The position numbers and the translations under genes are program-made. A DNA stretch of 64,000 nt from Agromyces laixinhei (GTDB lineage Bacteria; Actinomycetota; Actinomycetes; Actinomycetales; Microbacteriaceae), in contig NZ_CP040872.1 of assembly GCF_006337065.1 (NCBI RefSeq), forward strand, positions 2,418,001 to 2,482,000, in the 5' to 3' direction. The notes under the pieces are model-generated. The model did not search any database. It saw only the letters and a list, made by a program, of their open reading frames with translations, and was not told the DNA's origin. This document shows positions 33,229 to 42,901 of this stretch, piece after piece (position 1 is the stretch's first letter; every line of letters begins with the position of its first letter).

Positions 33229-34767
33229 TCAGGCCTCTGCCGGCACCGTCTTCGCTGCAGCGAACTCTTCGAGCTGCCCCGCCAGCTCGGGCGATGCGAG
33301 GGCACACACGCGTGTGCCCTCCTCGTCGTACTCGATCGAGAGCACGCGCCCGGTCTCGTGCAGGGTCGAGACGATGTCGCCCCGGTCGTACGGCACGAGC
33401 AGGTCGATCTCGACGGCGGGGTCGGGCATCATGCGCCCGATCGCGTCGAGCACTTCGGGGATGCCCTCGCCCGTTCGCGCCGAGGCGAAGATCGCGCGCG
33501 GTTCGAGCCCGCGCAGCACGAGTCGGTCTTCGGGAGTCACGAGGTCGGCCTTGTTGAAGACGACGAGTTCGGGGATGTCGCGTGCACCGACCTCGCCGAT
33601 GACGTCACGCACGGTGGCGATCTGGCCGGCCGGGTCGGGGTGCGCGGCATCGACGACGTGCACGATGAGGTCGGAGTCGCCGACCTCCTCGAGCGTCGAG
33701 CGGAACGCCTCCACGAGCTGGTGGGGAAGGTTGCGCACGAAGCCCACAGTGTCGGCGATCGTGTACACGCGCCCGTCAGCCGTGGTGTTTCGACGAACCG
33801 TCGCGTCGAGCGTCGCGAACAGGGCGTTCTCGACGAGCACCCCGGCGCCGGTGATGCGATTCAGGATGCTCGACTTGCCGGCGTTCGTGTATCCCGCAAT
33901 CGCAACCGACGGCACGGCGTTGCGCCGGCGGTTGGCACGCTTGGCCTCGCGGGCCGGCTTCATGCCCGCGATCTGCCTGCGGAGCTTCGCCATGCGCGAG
34001 TGGATGCGGCGACGATCGAGCTCGATCTTCGTCTCACCGGGGCCGCGGGAACCCATGCCGGCACCCGCGCCGCCGACCTGGCCACCGGCCTGCCTCGACA
34101 TCGACTCGCCCCAGCCGCGCAGCCGCGGCAGGAGGTACTCGAGCTGGGCGAGCTCGACCTGCGCCTTGCCTTCGCGGCTCTTCGCGTGCTGGCTGAAGAT
34201 GTCGAGAATGACGGCCGTGCGATCGATGACCTTGACCTTGATCACGTCTTCGAGGGCGCGCCGCTGGCTGGGCGCGAGCTCGGTGTCGGCGACGACCGTG
34301 TCGGCGCCGAGGGAGGCCACGATGTGGCGCAGCTCGTCGACCTTGCCGCGGCCGAGATAGGTGCTCGGGTCGGGGTGCGGCCGGCGCTGCAGCACGCCGT
34401 CGAGTACCCGCGCGCCCGCCGTCTCAGCGAGGGCGGCCAGCTCGCGCATGGAGTTCTCGGCCTCCTCCTGCGAGCCCTGCGCGTACACGCCGATGAGCAC
34501 GACGTTCTCGAGACGCAGCTGCCGGTACTCGACCTCGGTGACGTCTTCGAGTTCGGTCGAGAGACCGCCGACCCGGCGCAGGCCCGCCCGCGCCTCGCGG
34601 TCGTACTGCTCGCCGTCGGTGTCGGAGGCCGCATCGCCGGCCGAATCGGGCGACATGAGCGCCTCGGCGGTCTCGATGCCGAAGCGGGTCAGGCCCGCCC
34701 TCGTCTCCGCACCCCTGAGCACCCGGTCGACGGCGTCGTCTGCGGAGTTCTGTTCGGCGTCATTCAT
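33229..34767 (-). CDS. hflX: GTPase HflX
   Basis: Ribosome-associated GTPase that rescues stalled or heat-damaged ribosomes. 512 residues: N-terminal HflX domain (ELAALAETAGARVLDGVLQRR, YLGRGKVDEL), glycine-rich linker (QVGGAGAGMGSRGPGETKIELDRR region), then the G domain with GYTNAGKSS (G1), DTVGFVRNLPHQL (G3), NKADL (G4) and SARTGEG (G5). It begins about 95 residues before the conserved core with an acidic extension. ATG at 34767 with TAGGGT 7 bases before it. Confidence 0.95.
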   Translation of the reverse strand: MNDAEQNSADDAVDRVLRGAETRAGLTRFGIETAEALMSPDSAGDAASDTDGEQYDREARAGLRRVGGLSTELEDVTEVEYRQLRLENVVLIGVYAQGSQEEAENSMRELAALAETAGARVLDGVLQRRPHPDPSTYLGRGKVDELRHIVASLGADTVVADTELAPSQRRALEDVIKVKVIDRTAVILDIFSQHAKSREGKAQVELAQLEYLLPRLRGWGESMSRQAGGQVGGAGAGMGSRGPGETKIELDRRRIHSRMAKLRRQIAGMKPAREAKRANRRRNAVPSVAIAGYTNAGKSSILNRITGAGVLVENALFATLDATVRRNTTADGRVYTIADTVGFVRNLPHQLVEAFRSTLEEVGDSDLIVHVVDAAHPDPAGQIATVRDVIGEVGARDIPELVVFNKADLVTPEDRLVLRGLEPRAIFASARTGEGIPEVLDAIGRMMPDPAVEIDLLVPYDRGDIVSTLHETGRVLSIEYDEEGTRVCALASPELAGQLEEFAAAKTVPAEA

Positions 34768-34774
34768 CGTGTTA

Positions 34775-34780
34775 ACCCTA
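34775..34780 (-). promoter_or_regulatory. -10 hexamer of hflX
   Basis: TAGGGT ends 7 bases before the hflX ATG. It faces the divergent methyltransferase -10 across 16 bases. Confidence 0.6.
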
Positions 34781-34796
34781 CTTCCCATGCCTGCGA

Positions 34797-34802
34797 TAGG
34801 TT
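34797..34802 (+). promoter_or_regulatory. -10 hexamer of the methyltransferase gene
   Basis: TAGGTT ends 7 bases before the ATG at 34810, a leaderless-type promoter in a 42-base divergent gap. Confidence 0.6.
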
Positions 34803-34809
34803 CCCGTGT

Positions 34810-35424
34810 ATGGCCTCCGACCACTACTTCTCCTCTCGTCCGGGCGGCGAGGCCACTCTCCGCACCATCACCGTGACCCTTGCCGGGCGCGAACTCTCGC
34901 TCGCCACGGCCGGCGGCGTCTTCAGCCCCGAGCACCTCGACACCGGCACCCGCATCCTGCTCGATCGTGCTCCGGCGCCGCCGCCGAGCGGCGAGCTGCT
35001 CGACCTCGGCTGCGGGTGGGGGCCGATCGCGATCTCACTGGCACTTCGGTCGCCGGATGCCACGGTGTGGGCCGTCGACGTCAACGAGCGAGCCCTCGAC
35101 CTCGTACGGCGCAACGCCGCGCGGCTCGGCATCTCGAATGTCAACGCGGTGCTGCCCGGCGATGTTCCCGATGGAGTGCGATTCGCCGGCATCTGGTCGA
35201 ATCCGCCGATCCGGATCGGCAAGCCCGAATTGCACGCCCTCCTCGAGCACTGGCTCCCCCGCCTGCACGACGATGCGAGCGCGTGGCTCGTCGTTGCGAA
35301 GCACCTCGGCGCGGAGTCCCTGCAGCGCTGGATCGCCGAGGAACTCGATCTCGATGTCGAGCGGACGGCGCAGGACAAGGGCTTCCGGGTGCTCGGAGTG
35401 AGCGCCGCGGCATCCGCTCGCTGA
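34810..35424 (+). CDS. RsmC-like class I methyltransferase
   Basis: SAM-dependent RNA guanine N2-methyltransferase-like protein, 204 residues, equal to the C-terminal catalytic half of E. coli RsmC. SAM site LLDLGCGWGPIAI and catalytic motif NPPIRIG are clear, and the N-terminal HYFSSRPGG matches short RsmC-like proteins. Likely target is 16S rRNA, but this is inference. Divergent from hflX and convergent with dapF. Confidence 0.88.
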   Translation: MASDHYFSSRPGGEATLRTITVTLAGRELSLATAGGVFSPEHLDTGTRILLDRAPAPPPSGELLDLGCGWGPIAISLALRSPDATVWAVDVNERALDLVRRNAARLGISNVNAVLPGDVPDGVRFAGIWSNPPIRIGKPELHALLEHWLPRLHDDASAWLVVAKHLGAESLQRWIAEELDLDVERTAQDKGFRVLGVSAAASAR

Positions 35425-35429
35425 GCTCG

Positions 35430-35446
35430 GCCGCTCGCTGAGCGGC
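35430..35446. terminator. Bidirectional terminator-like hairpin
   Basis: GCCGCT-CGCTG-AGCGGC forms a 6-bp stem in the 25-base gap between the convergent methyltransferase and dapF genes. Confidence 0.45.
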
Positions 35447-35449
35447 GCG

Positions 35450-36331
35450 TCAGGCGAGGCTGAGCACTCCGTCGAAGACGAGTTCGGCCGGGCCCGAGAG
35501 TGCTGCGTGCTCGCCGTCGGCGGCCTGGAACATGCGTACGCCGAGCACGCCGCCCGGCACCTGCACACGCCACCGATCCGGAGCGGCTTCACCTGCCCAG
35601 TGGCGCACCGCGAGCGCCGAGGCCACTGCGCCGGTGCCGCACGAGAGCGTCTCGCCCGAGCCGCGCTCGTGCACTCGCATGCGGATGCGTCCGATACCGT
35701 CTTCGACGAGCGGTTCGGCGGGCACGACGAACTCGATGTTCGCGCCCGCCTCTGGCTCAGGTTCGACGACCGGCCGGTAGCCGAGGTCGAGCCCGTCGAG
35801 CTCATCGTCGTCGGCAAGGGCCACGACGATGTGCGGGTTGCCCACGTCGATGCCGAGACCGGGCCGTGCGACCGAGAGGCTCTTGCCGCGCACGAGCGGT
35901 TCCCCGCCGTCGAGGCGCCAGTTGCCGAGGTCGGCTTCGAACCCCGTCGACGTGCGGCGCACGGTGCGAACCCCGGCGCGGGTGCCGATCGCGATCGAGT
36001 CGTCGACACCGAGGTCGGCGAGCCCCTGGTCGATCAGGTAGCTCGCGAAGACGCGGATGCCGTTGCCGCACATCTCGGAGACGGTGCCGTCGGCGTTCCA
36101 GTAGTCCATGAACCACGACGCGTGCGGCTCTTCCGCGAGCGACGCGGCGCCGGCGTCGAGGTTCTTCGATCGCACGGCGCGGATGACTCCATCGGCGCCC
36201 ACTCCGAACCGGCGGTCGCAGACGGCGACGATCTGCGCAGGGGTGAGGTCGGACTCCCCCTCGGGGTCGCTGTAGAGCACGAAGTCGTTGCCCGTGCCCT
36301 GGCCCTTGGTGAAGCGCAGATCGAATGCCAT
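35450..36331 (-). CDS. dapF: Diaminopimelate epimerase
   Basis: Converts LL- to meso-DAP for lysine and peptidoglycan. 293 residues with both catalytic cysteines, Cys88 in MCGNGIR and the second in [10 protein letters not shown] near 232; GTGNDF near the start is also typical. The start lies 4 bases after the miaA stop, yet TAGACT overlaps the miaA end 6 bases before the ATG, so dapF may have its own leaderless transcript in addition to read-through. Confidence 0.96.
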   Translation of the reverse strand: MAFDLRFTKGQGTGNDFVLYSDPEGESDLTPAQIVAVCDRRFGVGADGVIRAVRSKNLDAGAASLAEEPHASWFMDYWNADGTVSEMCGNGIRVFASYLIDQGLADLGVDDSIAIGTRAGVRTVRRTSTGFEADLGNWRLDGGEPLVRGKSLSVARPGLGIDVGNPHIVVALADDDELDGLDLGYRPVVEPEPEAGANIEFVVPAEPLVEDGIGRIRMRVHERGSGETLSCGTGAVASALAVRHWAGEAAPDRWRVQVPGGVLGVRMFQAADGEHAALSGPAELVFDGVLSLA

Positions 36332-36335
36332 CCGA

Positions 36336-37256
36336 TCAGTCTATTGTCGTGATGCGCGCGAGTTCGGAGGCCCGCGCGGCTGGATCGTCGGCATCGATCG
36401 TGCATGCGTCGCGGTAGCGCTTGAACCAGCTCACCTGCCGACGCGAATAGGTGCGCGTGAGCTGCTGGGTCTCGGCGATCGCCTCCGAACGGTCGAGCCG
36501 GCCGGTGAGCTCGCCGAGCGCCTGTGCGTAGCCGATGGCCCGTCGAGCGGTCACTCCGCGCTCGATGCCCGCCGGGATGAGACCCCGCACCTCGTCGACG
36601 AGGCCATCGCGCCACATGTCTTCGACACGGGCGTCGAGGCGCTCGACGAGCGCCGCACGATCACTGCGGAGGTGCACGATGCGGTGCGGCCGCCACGGCA
36701 CGGGCGCCTCGGGCAGCCGGGCGGCCTTCGACTCTCCGGTCACTTCGATCACCTCGAGGGCGCGCACGAGCCTGCGCCCGTTCTGTGCGTCGATGTTCGC
36801 GGCCGTCTCGGGATCGATCTCGCGCAGGCGCGCGTGCAGCAGGCCCGGCCCGCGCGCGGCGAGTTCGGCCTCGAGCCGCGCCCGCACCGCGGCATCCGTG
36901 CCCGGAAAGCGGAAGTCGTGGATGACCGACGAGACGTACAGACCCGAGCCGCCGACCAGGAGCGCCACGCTGTCACTGGCGAGCACCTCGTCGACCGCGG
37001 CGCGCGCCGCCGACTGGTACTCGGCGACGGATGCCTCGTCGACGACGTCGAGCACGTCGAGCTGGTGGTGCGGCACGCCCCGCCGCTCGTCGAGCGGCAA
37101 CTTGGCCGTGCCGATGTCCATGCCGCGGTACAGCTGCATCGCATCCGCGTTCACGACCTCGGCCGCCCGGCCGATTCGGCCGTACGCCTCGGCGAGGTCG
37201 AGCGCGAACGCGGACTTGCCGGTGCCGGTCGCACCGACGATCGCGATGAGGGTCAC
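36336..37256 (-). CDS. miaA: tRNA dimethylallyltransferase
   Basis: Adds the dimethylallyl group to A37 of tRNAs reading UNN codons. 306 residues: P-loop [11 protein letters not shown] at the start, [24 protein letters not shown] and the C-terminal [12 protein letters not shown]. The GTG at 37256 sits one base after the miaB stop and keeps the P-loop at the normal position. Partner of MiaB, which modifies the product further. Confidence 0.95.
   Translation of the reverse strand: MTLIAIVGATGTGKSAFALDLAEAYGRIGRAAEVVNADAMQLYRGMDIGTAKLPLDERRGVPHHQLDVLDVVDEASVAEYQSAARAAVDEVLASDSVALLVGGSGLYVSSVIHDFRFPGTDAAVRARLEAELAARGPGLLHARLREIDPETAANIDAQNGRRLVRALEVIEVTGESKAARLPEAPVPWRPHRIVHLRSDRAALVERLDARVEDMWRDGLVDEVRGLIPAGIERGVTARRAIGYAQALGELTGRLDRSEAIAETQQLTRTYSRRQVSWFKRYRDACTIDADDPAARASELARITTID
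36338..36343 (-). promoter_or_regulatory. -10 hexamer of dapF
   Basis: TAGACT at the end of miaA, 6 bases before the dapF ATG. Confidence 0.5.
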
Positions 37257-37257
37257 G

Positions 37258-38871
37258 TCAGCGTTGGCCGTCAGTGGGATCGTAGATCGGCAGGGTGCCG
37301 ACGCCGGGTGCGACGAGCGGCTCCGCGCCGCTCGTGCGCAGGGTCGGCAGCCCGAGCGAGACACGACCGGCAGCGGATGCCCCGGTGGCGGCGGCCGGCA
37401 CGCCGCAGCTCTCGGCCTGCGCGCGGTCCCATGCGTCGCCCGCCCGCGTGCGACGGATGCGGAGCGGGGCATCGCCCTGCGAATCGGCGATGAGGTGGAA
37501 CGGCGCGGCCTGCGTGACGGTCACCGAGACGACATCGCCGGGTCGCGGCGACTCGGAGCCTGACGGCACTTCGAAGTGCACGAGGCGGCTGTCTTCTCCG
37601 CGACCGCTCAGGCGGTGGGTCTCTGCGTCTTTCTTGCCCTCACCGGTGGAGACGAGCACTTCGACGGGTCGGCCGATGAGCCGCTGGTTCTCCTCCCACG
37701 AGATGCGGTCTTGGAGGGCGAGGAGGCGTTCGTAGCGCTCCTGCACGACCTCCTTCGGCACCTGATCGCTCATCGTCGCCGCTGGCGTGCCGGGGCGGAT
37801 GGAGTACTGGAAGGTGAACGCCGATGCGAACCGTGCGGCCTCGACGACGCGAAGCGTCTCCTGGAAGTCGTCTTCGGTCTCACCGGGGAACCCCACGATG
37901 ATGTCGGTCGAGATCGCCGCGTTCGGAATGCGCGCGCGCACCCGATCGAGGATGCCGAGGAATCGCTCCGAACGATAGGAGCGGCGCATCGCCTTCAGAA
38001 TGCGGTCGGAGCCCGACTGGAGGGGCATGTGCAACTGCGGCATGACACTCGGCGTCTCGGCCATGGCATCGATGACGTCGTCGGTGAACGCGGCGGGATG
38101 CGGGCTCGTGAAGCGGATGCGCTCGAGTCCCTCGATGCTGCCGGCGGCCCGGAGCAGTTTGCCGAATGCCTGCCGGTCTCCGAACTCGACGCCGTACGAG
38201 TTCACGTTCTGGCCGAGCAGGGTGATCTCGACCGCACCGTCGTCGACGAGGGCCTGGACCTCGGCGAGGATGTCGCCCGGCCGACGATCCTTCTCTCTGC
38301 CGCGAAGCGCAGGAACGATGCAGAACGTGCACGTGTTGTTGCAGCCGACCGAGATGGAGACCCAGCCGCTGTAGGTGGAGTCGCGCTTGGTGGGGAGCGT
38401 GGACGGGAACACCTCGAGCGAATCGAGGATCTCGAGCTGCGCCTCGTCGTTGTGTCGCGCGCGCTCGAGCAGGCGCGGGAGCGCGCCCATGTTGTGGGTG
38501 CCGAAGACGACGTCGACCCACGGCGCCTTCTCGAGGATGACGTTCTTGTCTTTCTGGGCGAGGCAGCCGCCGACGGCGATCTGCATGCCGGCGTGCCGGC
38601 GCTTGACCGATGCGAGGTGGCCGAGGTTGCCGTAGAGCTTGTTGTCGGCGTTCTCGCGAACCGCGCAGGTGTTGATCACCACGATGTCGGGCTCGGCACC
38701 ATCGGCGGGCACGTATCCGGCGGCCTCCAGCGAGCCCGAGAGTCGTTCGGAGTCGTGCACGTTCATTTGGCACCCGAAGGTGCGGACCTCGTACGTTCGC
38801 GGCGACACTGCCGCTTCAGCGACCTCGTCGCGGGGCATCCCGTGCAGGGGTACGTCGTGAATGGTGCTCAT
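37258..38871 (-). CDS. miaB: tRNA-2-methylthio-N6-dimethylallyladenosine synthase
   Basis: Radical-SAM methylthiotransferase acting on i6A37. 537 residues: UPF0004 domain with three cluster cysteines ([24 protein letters not shown]), radical [11 protein letters not shown], then a TRAM domain. About 75 residues after TRAM, Ala/Gly-rich and ending [11 protein letters not shown], are longer than in many homologues. TAAACT lies 9 bases before the ATG at 38871. Coupled to miaA. Confidence 0.95.
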   Translation of the reverse strand: MSTIHDVPLHGMPRDEVAEAAVSPRTYEVRTFGCQMNVHDSERLSGSLEAAGYVPADGAEPDIVVINTCAVRENADNKLYGNLGHLASVKRRHAGMQIAVGGCLAQKDKNVILEKAPWVDVVFGTHNMGALPRLLERARHNDEAQLEILDSLEVFPSTLPTKRDSTYSGWVSISVGCNNTCTFCIVPALRGREKDRRPGDILAEVQALVDDGAVEITLLGQNVNSYGVEFGDRQAFGKLLRAAGSIEGLERIRFTSPHPAAFTDDVIDAMAETPSVMPQLHMPLQSGSDRILKAMRRSYRSERFLGILDRVRARIPNAAISTDIIVGFPGETEDDFQETLRVVEAARFASAFTFQYSIRPGTPAATMSDQVPKEVVQERYERLLALQDRISWEENQRLIGRPVEVLVSTGEGKKDAETHRLSGRGEDSRLVHFEVPSGSESPRPGDVVSVTVTQAAPFHLIADSQGDAPLRIRRTRAGDAWDRAQAESCGVPAAATGASAAGRVSLGLPTLRTSGAEPLVAPGVGTLPIYDPTDGQR

Positions 38872-38883
38872 GATCGCACCAGT

Positions 38884-39573
38884 TTACGAGCCTTCTTCGG
38901 TCAGTGCGGCCGTCACAGCCTCTCTCACGATGTCGCCCGGGTAGCCCCGCCGCTGCAGGAACGCCGACAACCGGCGCTCGGCGGTGCGCCGGTCGAGGCC
39001 GCGCAGTTGCCGCGCCCGGCGCTCGGCCACGGCATGGGCGTTGTCGAGTTCGGTCTCGGGGTCGAGATCGTCGACCGCCGCCCGCGCGACCGTCGTGTCG
39101 ACTCCGCGTCGCCCGAGCTCCTGCAGGATCGCGCCGCTGCCGCGACCTCGGCGCACGCCATGGCTGTGCACGACCTGCTCGGCGAGCTTCGCATCATCGA
39201 GGTAGCCGAGTCGTTCGTACCGCTCGATCCACTCCTCGACCTCGACGTCGTCGAGGCCGTGCTCGACGAGCACCGATCGCACTTCGGACACCGAGAGGGC
39301 GGAGCGTCGCAGCCGGGAGACGACGAGCCGGTCGACGCGTTCGTCGCGCTCCGCTCCGGTCTCCGGCTGCTCTTGCGTGACTGAGCGCTCGTCATCACTC
39401 GAGACCGAGTGCAGGTCGCTCGGAACGGGGCGCAGACCGCCGCTGCCGCCTTCGCTCTGCGGCCGCCTCTGTGGGGCGGGCGAAGACGACGCGACCGGTG
39501 CTGCCGTCGGCTCCGTCTTCGCCCACGGCAGGTACGTGACCGGGGCGAGCTGTTCTGATGATGCGTCGCTCAT
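38884..39573 (-). CDS. recX: RecX regulatory protein
   Basis: Inhibitor of RecA filament activity, 229 residues. The helical RecX repeats occupy about 95-225 (VSRLRRSALSVSEVRSVL, YLDDAKLAEQVVHSHG, RRGYPGDIVREAV). A Pro/Ser-rich disordered N-terminus of about 85 residues precedes them. ATG at 39573. It follows recA by 35 bases and is probably co-transcribed in the SOS response. Confidence 0.93.
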   Translation of the reverse strand: MSDASSEQLAPVTYLPWAKTEPTAAPVASSSPAPQRRPQSEGGSGGLRPVPSDLHSVSSDDERSVTQEQPETGAERDERVDRLVVSRLRRSALSVSEVRSVLVEHGLDDVEVEEWIERYERLGYLDDAKLAEQVVHSHGVRRGRGSGAILQELGRRGVDTTVARAAVDDLDPETELDNAHAVAERRARQLRGLDRRTAERRLSAFLQRRGYPGDIVREAVTAALTEEGS

Positions 39574-39608
39574 GTCTGACTCACCCCGGTCATGCTCGTG
39601 CACGGAGC

Positions 39609-40673
39609 TCAGGCGCCCTTGCGCCCGAGCTTCGGTGCGATGGGCTCGACGTTCGACGGAGCGGACGCACCGGCCGGTTGCCCGATGCCGAGCTTGACGA
39701 GGATCTTCTGCTCGATGTCGGCGGCGATGTCGGGGTTCTGCAGCAGGAAGCTGCGGGCGTTCTCTTTGCCCTGACCCAGTTGGTCGCCGTCGTAGGTGTA
39801 CCACGCACCGGATTTCTTCACGATCGCCTGGTCGACGCCGTAGTCGATGAGACTGCCCTCGCGGGAGATGCCGACGCCGTAGAGGATGTCGAACTCGGCC
39901 TGCTTGAAGGGCGGCGCCATCTTGTTCTTCACGACCTTGACCCGAGTGCGGTTGCCGACGGCATCGGTGCCGTCTTTCAGGGTCTCGATACGACGGATGT
40001 CGAGACGCACCGAAGCGTAGAACTTCAGCGCTTTGCCGCCGGCGGTCGTCTCGGGGCTGCCGAAGAACACGCCGATCTTCTCGCGCAGCTGGTTGATGAA
40101 GATCATCGTCGTGTTGGTCTGGTTGAGACCGCCCGTGAGCTTGCGGAGCGCCTGCGACATGAGACGGGCCTGCAGACCCACATGCGAGTCGCCCATCTCA
40201 CCCTCGATCTCGGCCCGAGGCACGAGCGCCGCGACGGAGTCGATGACGATGAGATCGATGGAGCCGGATCGCACGAGCATGTCGGCGATCTCGAGTGCCT
40301 GCTCACCCGTGTCGGGCTGAGAGACGAGGAGTGCGTCGATGTCGACGCCGAGCTTCTTCGCGTACTCGGGGTCGAGCGCGTGCTCGGCGTCGACGAACGC
40401 CGCGATGCCGCCGTTGCGCTGCGCGTTGGCGATGGCGTGGAGGGTGAGCGTCGTCTTGCCCGAGGACTCCGGGCCGTAGATCTCGATGATGCGGCCACGC
40501 GGAAGCCCGCCCACGCCGAGCGCGACGTCGAGCGCGATCGAACCGGTGGGGATGACCTCGACGGGGGCGCGCTCCTCACTGCCGAGGCGCATGACCGAGC
40601 CCTTGCCGAACTGGCGGTCGATCTGCGCGAGTGCGGTCTCGAGTGCTTTCTCGCGGTCTGCTGGTGATGCCAT
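39609..40673 (-). CDS. recA: Recombinase A
   Basis: Strand-exchange protein and LexA co-protease. 354 residues, with Walker A GPESSGKT (67-74), Walker B-like [14 protein letters not shown]2-region [18 protein letters not shown] and the standard acidic-poor C-tail. No intein. I start at the ATG at 40673 ([15 protein letters not shown]); in-frame codons up to 40787 give an unlikely basic extension. The presumed promoter and LexA box are about 200 bases upstream, so the mRNA has a long leader, unlike many neighbours. Confidence 0.98.
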   Translation of the reverse strand: MASPADREKALETALAQIDRQFGKGSVMRLGSEERAPVEVIPTGSIALDVALGVGGLPRGRIIEIYGPESSGKTTLTLHAIANAQRNGGIAAFVDAEHALDPEYAKKLGVDIDALLVSQPDTGEQALEIADMLVRSGSIDLIVIDSVAALVPRAEIEGEMGDSHVGLQARLMSQALRKLTGGLNQTNTTMIFINQLREKIGVFFGSPETTAGGKALKFYASVRLDIRRIETLKDGTDAVGNRTRVKVVKNKMAPPFKQAEFDILYGVGISREGSLIDYGVDQAIVKKSGAWYTYDGDQLGQGKENARSFLLQNPDIAADIEQKILVKLGIGQPAGASAPSNVEPIAPKLGRKGA

Positions 40674-40869
40674 GGGTGGGGCTCCTTCTTGCTCGATGCT
40701 GCTGCCTCTAGGCTGTCGTTCCACTCCAGCCGGCCTTCTGGCCGACTGGATCTTGCGACAAGGCGGTTGCGGTGTGTTCCGACGCATCGACCGTATGACC
40801 GGCCACCGACATCCGCCGGCGATCTCGACGAGGATGTGGACAGATGCGCTGTTCCTCCTGCTGTTGAGG

Positions 40870-40900
40870 AGCCTAGCGCAGCCACCGAACGCATGTTCGA
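40870..40900 (-). promoter_or_regulatory. recA promoter with LexA box
   Basis: CCGAACGCATGTTCGA (40885-40900) differs from the SOS box at one position. TAGGCT (40870-40875) is a likely -10 and the box covers the presumed -35 region. Confidence 0.75.
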
Positions 40901-40915
40901 AGAATCGCCCGCGTG

Positions 40916-40931
40916 TCGAACACGCCTTCGG
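40916..40931 (-). promoter_or_regulatory. Second, weaker LexA box upstream of recA
   Basis: TCGAACACGCCTTCGG has a perfect first half and a 4/6 second half, centred 31 bases from the stronger box. Confidence 0.45.
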
Positions 40932-40949
40932 ACTCGCCGGCGACCCGCC

Positions 40950-41195
40950 CTACAACTGCCGCGGCGTGCGCGTCTCCCCGGGCACCGGGCGACCGGCACC
41001 GTGCCGGCGCTCCTCCGGGACATCCGTCGCCTCGCAGAGGGCGAGCCAGACCTCACGCGGCCGGACGCCCGCGGCGAGCGCCTCACGGGCGGTACGGCTG
41101 CCGAGCGACGTGAGGACGAGGTCACCGACGACCACACCGCCGTACCCGGCGCCGAACTCCTCGGTGACCGCGGTCTGGAACTCGCTCAACTTCAC
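40950..41195 (-). CDS. DUF3046 protein
   Basis: 81-residue protein of unknown function found next to recA across Actinobacteria. Conserved features are the start MKLSEFQTAVTEEFG and the segment VLTSLGSRTAREALAAGVRPREVWLALCEA. No catalytic motif or membrane segment. Transcribed after the clgR-like gene, beyond a strong hairpin. Confidence 0.9.
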   Translation of the reverse strand: MKLSEFQTAVTEEFGAGYGGVVVGDLVLTSLGSRTAREALAAGVRPREVWLALCEATDVPEERRHGAGRPVPGETRTPRQL

Positions 41196-41213
41196 AGGAG
41201 CATCTCCCGGACA

Positions 41214-41247
41214 GACGATCGGCCGGTCGGAGGACCGGCCGATCGTC
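41214..41247 (-). terminator. Terminator after the ClgR-like gene
   Basis: A perfect 15-bp stem beginning GACGATCGGCCGGTC with a GGAG loop. Symmetric enough to act on both strands. It separates the regulator from DUF3046 and recA. Confidence 0.85.
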
Positions 41248-41265
41248 GATTCGTATCTGGAGTGG

Positions 41266-41574
41266 TCAGTGGACCATCAGGTCGGCGTCGAACTCGGCCA
41301 CGAGCTCGTCGGGCAGGCTGTCGGGCACCACCGAGAGGCCTTCGATCACCGCGATGCGGTCACCGACCTCATGCATGATCACCGAGATGGGCGTATCGAG
41401 AGCATCGGCGACCGAAGCGAGGATCTCGGAGGAGGCCTCTTTCTGGCCGCGCTCGACCTCACTCAGGTAGCCGAGCGCAACGCTGGCCTTGGATGCGACC
41501 TGACGAAGGGTGCGGCCCTTCTGCAGGCGGAAGTCCCTCAGCACATCGCCGATCTCCTGTCGAACCAGGACCAT
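41266..41574 (-). CDS. ClgR-like helix-turn-helix regulator
   Basis: 102-residue XRE-type DNA-binding protein resembling ClgR/PopR, activators of clp protease and stress genes in Actinobacteria. The helix-turn-helix spans about 8-62 (LRQVASKASVALGYLSEVERGQKEAS). It ends DLMVH and lacks the C-terminal AA that marks some ClgR proteins for Clp degradation. Preceded by AGGAGGTTCCCG. Position next to cinA and recA is as in other Actinobacteria. Confidence 0.85.
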   Translation of the reverse strand: MVLVRQEIGDVLRDFRLQKGRTLRQVASKASVALGYLSEVERGQKEASSEILASVADALDTPISVIMHEVGDRIAVIEGLSVVPDSLPDELVAEFDADLMVH

Positions 41575-41718
41575 CGGGAACCTCCTTCTCTCTCTCAGCG
41601 ACTCCGCCGGAGCGGAAAACGAAGCGTCAGTCTAGCCGATTCTCCGTGCTTCCAATCTAGCGTCGCACACTGGGGCTTTCGTGTGAACCTGCCACATGTA
41701 ACAGGGTGCTCACGATGA

Positions 41719-42243
41719 CTATTCCGCAAGCCGGCGAGAAAATGAGCCGCTCGTGACACGGGCGAGCGCCGCCTCGATCGCCGCCAGCACGGTCGCCGCC
41801 CTGATCTCGGTTCGGCTGCCGCGGAGCGCGAGCCCGATCGCCTCGACCTCACCGCCGAACGCGATGCCGACGTAGACGGTTCCCGGCGGCCGGCCGTCTT
41901 GATCGGTCGGACCGGCGACCCCGGTGGTCGCGATGCCGAGGTCTGCCGCTCGGTCGTCGACCGCGAGCACGGTACGCACGCGATCGGCCATCTGCCTGGC
42001 GACCTCGGGGTGCACGGCGCCCTCGGCCGCGAGCAGCTCCGCCGGCACACCGAGCACCGACCGCTTCACCGCGGAGTCGTAGGCGACGACGCCGCCGCTC
42101 ACCACGACGGATGCCCCCGGCACGCTCGTGAGCTCGGCCACGACGAGTCCGCCCGTCAGCGACTCCGCGACGGCGACCCGCAACCCGCGCCCAGTGAGTT
42201 CGGCGATGAGGCGATTCGCCGGGTCACCCGTTGCAGGAGGCAT
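41719..42243 (-). CDS. cinA: CinA C-terminal domain protein (NMN amidohydrolase type)
   Basis: 174 residues equal to the CinA C-terminal domain (PncC), which deamidates nicotinamide mononucleotide. VAVAESLTGGLVVAEL, VVSGGVVAYDSAVKRSVLGV and TTGVAGPTDQDGRPPGTVYVGI are signature segments. I use the ATG at 42243, 13 bases after the pgsA stop; a GTG at 42279 would overlap pgsA. The N-terminal MoaB-like domain of full CinA is absent. Confidence 0.88.
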   Translation of the reverse strand: MPPATGDPANRLIAELTGRGLRVAVAESLTGGLVVAELTSVPGASVVVSGGVVAYDSAVKRSVLGVPAELLAAEGAVHPEVARQMADRVRTVLAVDDRAADLGIATTGVAGPTDQDGRPPGTVYVGIAFGGEVEAIGLALRGSRTEIRAATVLAAIEAALARVTSGSFSRRLAE

Positions 42244-42256
42244 CCGCTCGCCCGTC

Positions 42257-42859
42257 TCAGCTCGCGTCGCGCGGCTCACGTGCGAGACGCACGGCGTCGC
42301 GCACGTAGGCGAGGCCCGACCACAGCGTCAGCACCACGGCCGCCGTCATGAGCACGCCGTCGACCCAGAAGATCCAGTCGCCGACGACGGTCCAGAGCGG
42401 CACGAGCGCGAAGGAGATCGCGACTGCCTGCACGAGGGTCTTGAGCTTGCCGCCGGATGACGCGGGCACGACGTTGCCGCGTCGCAGCTCCACGAGTCGC
42501 CACACCGTGATGCCGACCTCGCGCACGACGATGATCGCCGTGACCCACCACGGCAGCTCACCGAGGATCGAGAGGCAGATGAGCGCGCCGCTCGTGAGAA
42601 GCTTGTCGGCGATCGGGTCGAGGATCTTGCCGAGATCCGTGACGAGGCCGCGGGACCGGGCGATGTGGCCGTCGATGCCGTCGGTCGCGATCGCGAGGAT
42701 GAAGAGGGCTGCCGCGGCCCAGCGCAGCCAGCCGTCGTCGCCCGCGTCGGCCAGCAGCATCCAGAAGAAGACGGGTGCCGCGATGATGCGGACGACGGTG
42801 ATCGCGTTCGGAAGGTTCCAGTTCGCCGATCGCGCGGGCGTTCCGGCGGAAGAGGTCAT
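42257..42859 (-). CDS. pgsA: CDP-alcohol phosphatidyltransferase (PgsA)
   Basis: Membrane enzyme that makes phosphatidylglycerol phosphate from CDP-diacylglycerol. 200 residues, about five to six helices, with the catalytic CDP-OH-P motif at about 63-85 (DGHIAR...GKILDPIAD). Other alcohols (inositol phosphate) are handled by related enzymes, so PGP synthase is the best but not the only reading. TAGTCT lies 6 bases before the ATG. Confidence 0.92.
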   Translation of the reverse strand: MTSSAGTPARSANWNLPNAITVVRIIAAPVFFWMLLADAGDDGWLRWAAAALFILAIATDGIDGHIARSRGLVTDLGKILDPIADKLLTSGALICLSILGELPWWVTAIIVVREVGITVWRLVELRRGNVVPASSGGKLKTLVQAVAISFALVPLWTVVGDWIFWVDGVLMTAAVVLTLWSGLAYVRDAVRLAREPRDAS

Positions 42860-42865
42860 GGTGCC

Positions 42866-42871
42866 AGACTA
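42866..42871 (-). promoter_or_regulatory. -10 hexamer of pgsA
   Basis: TAGTCT ends 6 bases before the pgsA ATG; leaderless layout. Confidence 0.55.
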
Positions 42872-42901
42872 CCCGGCGGACCCGCCGACGACCGTGTCGC
42901 C

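Noticed and set aside
33214..35424. Single long plus-strand gene including the RsmC-like protein
   Set aside because: The first 530 codons are the shadow of hflX; the real gene begins at 34810 just after a -10 hexamer.
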